Assembly (NCBI RefSeq): GCF_002335805.1
Contig: NZ_NISU01000001.1
Coordinates: 1,372,079 to 1,436,078, forward strand
Source of the DNA: Bacillus sp. FJAT-45350
GTDB taxonomy: Bacteria; Bacillota; Bacilli; Bacillales; NISU01
Direction: 5' to 3'
Length of the DNA: 64,000 nt
Shown here: positions 61,556 through 64,000 of the stretch, piece by piece
Layout of the letters: each line of letters starts with the position of its first letter
Position numbering within the stretch: position 1 is the first letter of the stretch
Notes under the pieces: model-generated
What the model saw: only the letters and a program-made list of their open reading frames with translations
Told to the model about the DNA's origin: nothing
Database searches by the model: none
Translations under genes and position numbers: made by a program

Positions 61556-61587
61556 AACGTGCGAAGCCAATACCGCTTCTTGAATCA
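61556..61587. repeat. Dispersed intergenic repeat, copy D
   Basis: AACGTGCGAAGCCAATACCG, CTTCTTGAATCA; nearly identical to 38581-38614. The rest of 61588-61843 has no recognisable feature. Confidence 0.55.
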
Positions 61588-61843
61588 TCTAATTCGTACT
61601 TTTTCAGTGTCTTGCTTTCTATTAGTATGACTTGAAGTAAGCTTTTTCATGTGAATAAGGGAAATTCGATATGAAATTAGCTGGAAATCTTGTAATTAAG
61701 TTGTAGCAAGGGTAGGTATTATTTAGAAGAAAGTTCAATTTCATGCAGGAATTTCACATTTCATTTAGAAAATGTATAGGGAAATACTAATTGAGTACAA
61801 AATGACAGTAAGATATAAATTCAGGATAATTGGAGGAACTTAC

Positions 61844-62263
61844 ATGGCAATTGAAAATCCAACACGAGAAGAAATTGGTGAAATTTTAAAGAAAAGCAAA
61901 CGTATTGCAGTCGTTGGCTTATCAGCGAATCCAGAGCGGACCTCTTATATGGTATCAGAAGCGATGCAAAATGCTGGCTATGATATTATCCCAGTAAATC
62001 CAACAGCGGATGAAATTCTTGGGGTTAAGTCAGTTAAATCATTAAATGATATTGAAGGTCACGTAGACATTGTGAATGTTTTCAGACGAAGTGAGCACTT
62101 AAATGATGTGGCAAAAGAAGTTGTCGCAATGAAAAATAAACCAGATGTATATTGGGCTCAGTTAGGACTTGAAAACGAAGAAGCGTATGATTTGCTACAG
62201 GAACATGGGGTAACGTCAATTATGGATCGTTGTATAAAAGTGGAGCAAGCACTTACAAAATAA
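61844..62263 (+). CDS. yneT: CoA-binding protein YneT
   Basis: A 139-residue Rossmann-fold CoA-binding protein. RIAVVGLSANPERTSYMV is the nucleotide-binding start; YDIIPVNPTADEILGVKS and VDIVNVFRRSEHL follow. In Bacillus it lies directly upstream of parE, as here. The biochemical role is not established. ATG 61844 has TGGAGGAAC; an open frame upstream from 61772 has no such site. Confidence 0.9.
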   Translation: MAIENPTREEIGEILKKSKRIAVVGLSANPERTSYMVSEAMQNAGYDIIPVNPTADEILGVKSVKSLNDIEGHVDIVNVFRRSEHLNDVAKEVVAMKNKPDVYWAQLGLENEEAYDLLQEHGVTSIMDRCIKVEQALTK

Positions 62264-62267
62264 CGGT

Positions 62268-62310
62268 TAGAAAAGTCCCTTACATCATCCAAATGTTAGG
62301 GACTTTTCAG
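62268..62310 (+). terminator. Terminator of yneT
   Basis: Stem AAAAGTCCCT / AGGGACTTTT, T-rich end. Confidence 0.8.
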
Positions 62311-62411
62311 TTCTTAAGACACAAAAAACTAGAATAATGGTTGCTAAACCAAAATATAAAGATACAATGAATAAAAGAATGTACGTATGATATTTGGTGA
62401 GTTACTTTCTG

Positions 62412-62457
62412 CTATAGCACAAAACGATACAGAAACATATGTTCTTTTGTGCTATAG
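62412..62457. promoter_or_regulatory. Inverted repeat enclosing a LexA-like box upstream of parE
   Basis: Arms CTATAGCACAAAA / TTTTGTGCTATAG flank a 20-base centre. Inside, GAAACATATGTTCT (62432-62445) matches the Bacillus LexA consensus CGAAC-N4-GTTCG at most positions, with one half-site GTTC intact. A TATAGT -10-like hexamer lies in the right arm. parEC is listed among LexA-bound operons in B. subtilis, as I recall. Confidence 0.5.
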
Positions 62458-62478
62458 TAGAATGAACTGTACGTGTGA

Positions 62479-64000
<1,522 letters not shown>

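Overview
The window is chromosomal DNA from a spore-forming, low-G+C Bacillaceae (Firmicutes). This rests on AT-rich composition, AGGAGG-type ribosome sites, frequent TTG/GTG starts, a class B RNase P RNA, and sporulation genes (cotD with a sigma-K promoter, sda, KinB-like kinases). The local order mrfA-mrfB, cotD, ypsA, gpsB, rnpB, ypsC and the yneT-parE pair match Bacillus gene neighbourhoods. The species cannot be named from the sequence alone.

Layout. 0-9.6 kb: end of an ABC-2 permease, a VOC protein, a two-domain DUF3231 protein, a membrane rhodanese with a candidate CstR/CsoR operator, a KinB-like kinase, DUF1540, a broken polysaccharide deacetylase, a LOV-GGDEF protein, a membrane protein and an Old Yellow Enzyme. 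9.7-15.8 kb: a complete cytochrome bd operon (cydA, cydB, a 33-residue cydS, cydD, cydC) behind a perfect Rex operator. 15.8-31.8 kb: an accessory stretch with a YbjQ protein, an MBL hydrolase, DUF421, an asparagine-rich protein with a GPR-type EFASE motif, a GMC oxidoreductase pair, Mn catalase, a second DUF3231, GNAT, gamma carbonic anhydrase, Sda, MFS, GntR and a TauD-like dioxygenase. It is interspersed with decayed genes: CPBP protease, a carbonic anhydrase tail, a second KinB-like kinase and an O-methyltransferase piece. 31.9-50 kb: mostly conserved core: MrfAB repair, ferredoxin, chemoreceptor, CotD, YpsA, GpsB, an amidohydrolase, an amino-acid ABC transporter, RNase H, rnpB, YpsC, DUF2564, carboxypeptidase M32 and DUF2225. 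50-53.2 kb: a globin-coupled histidine kinase, then a XerS-like recombinase with a palindromic site beside it and a RelE-type toxin-antitoxin pair. 53.3-64 kb: nitroreductase, a cre-controlled permease/Usp pair, branched-chain aminotransferase, thiolase, SDR reductase, VanW, YneT and the start of parE.

Functional themes. Three sensory proteins carry recognisable ligand or cofactor domains or family-specific inputs (LOV flavin, protoglobin haem, KinB-type membrane input), and two of them plus Sda point to the sporulation phosphorelay. Respiration under low oxygen is covered by the Rex-controlled bd oxidase. Several regulatory sites could be read directly: Rex, sigma-K, cre, CodY, a LexA-like site at parE and a palindrome at the GntR/dioxygenase pair.

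Most of the window is ordinary for the lineage. The parts most worth a second look are the XerS-like gene with its adjacent 10-6-10 palindrome and TA module, the Asn-rich candidate gamma-SASP, the LOV-GGDEF and globin kinases, several unlisted very small genes, and two families of dispersed intergenic hairpins. No wholly novel multi-gene system is demonstrated.
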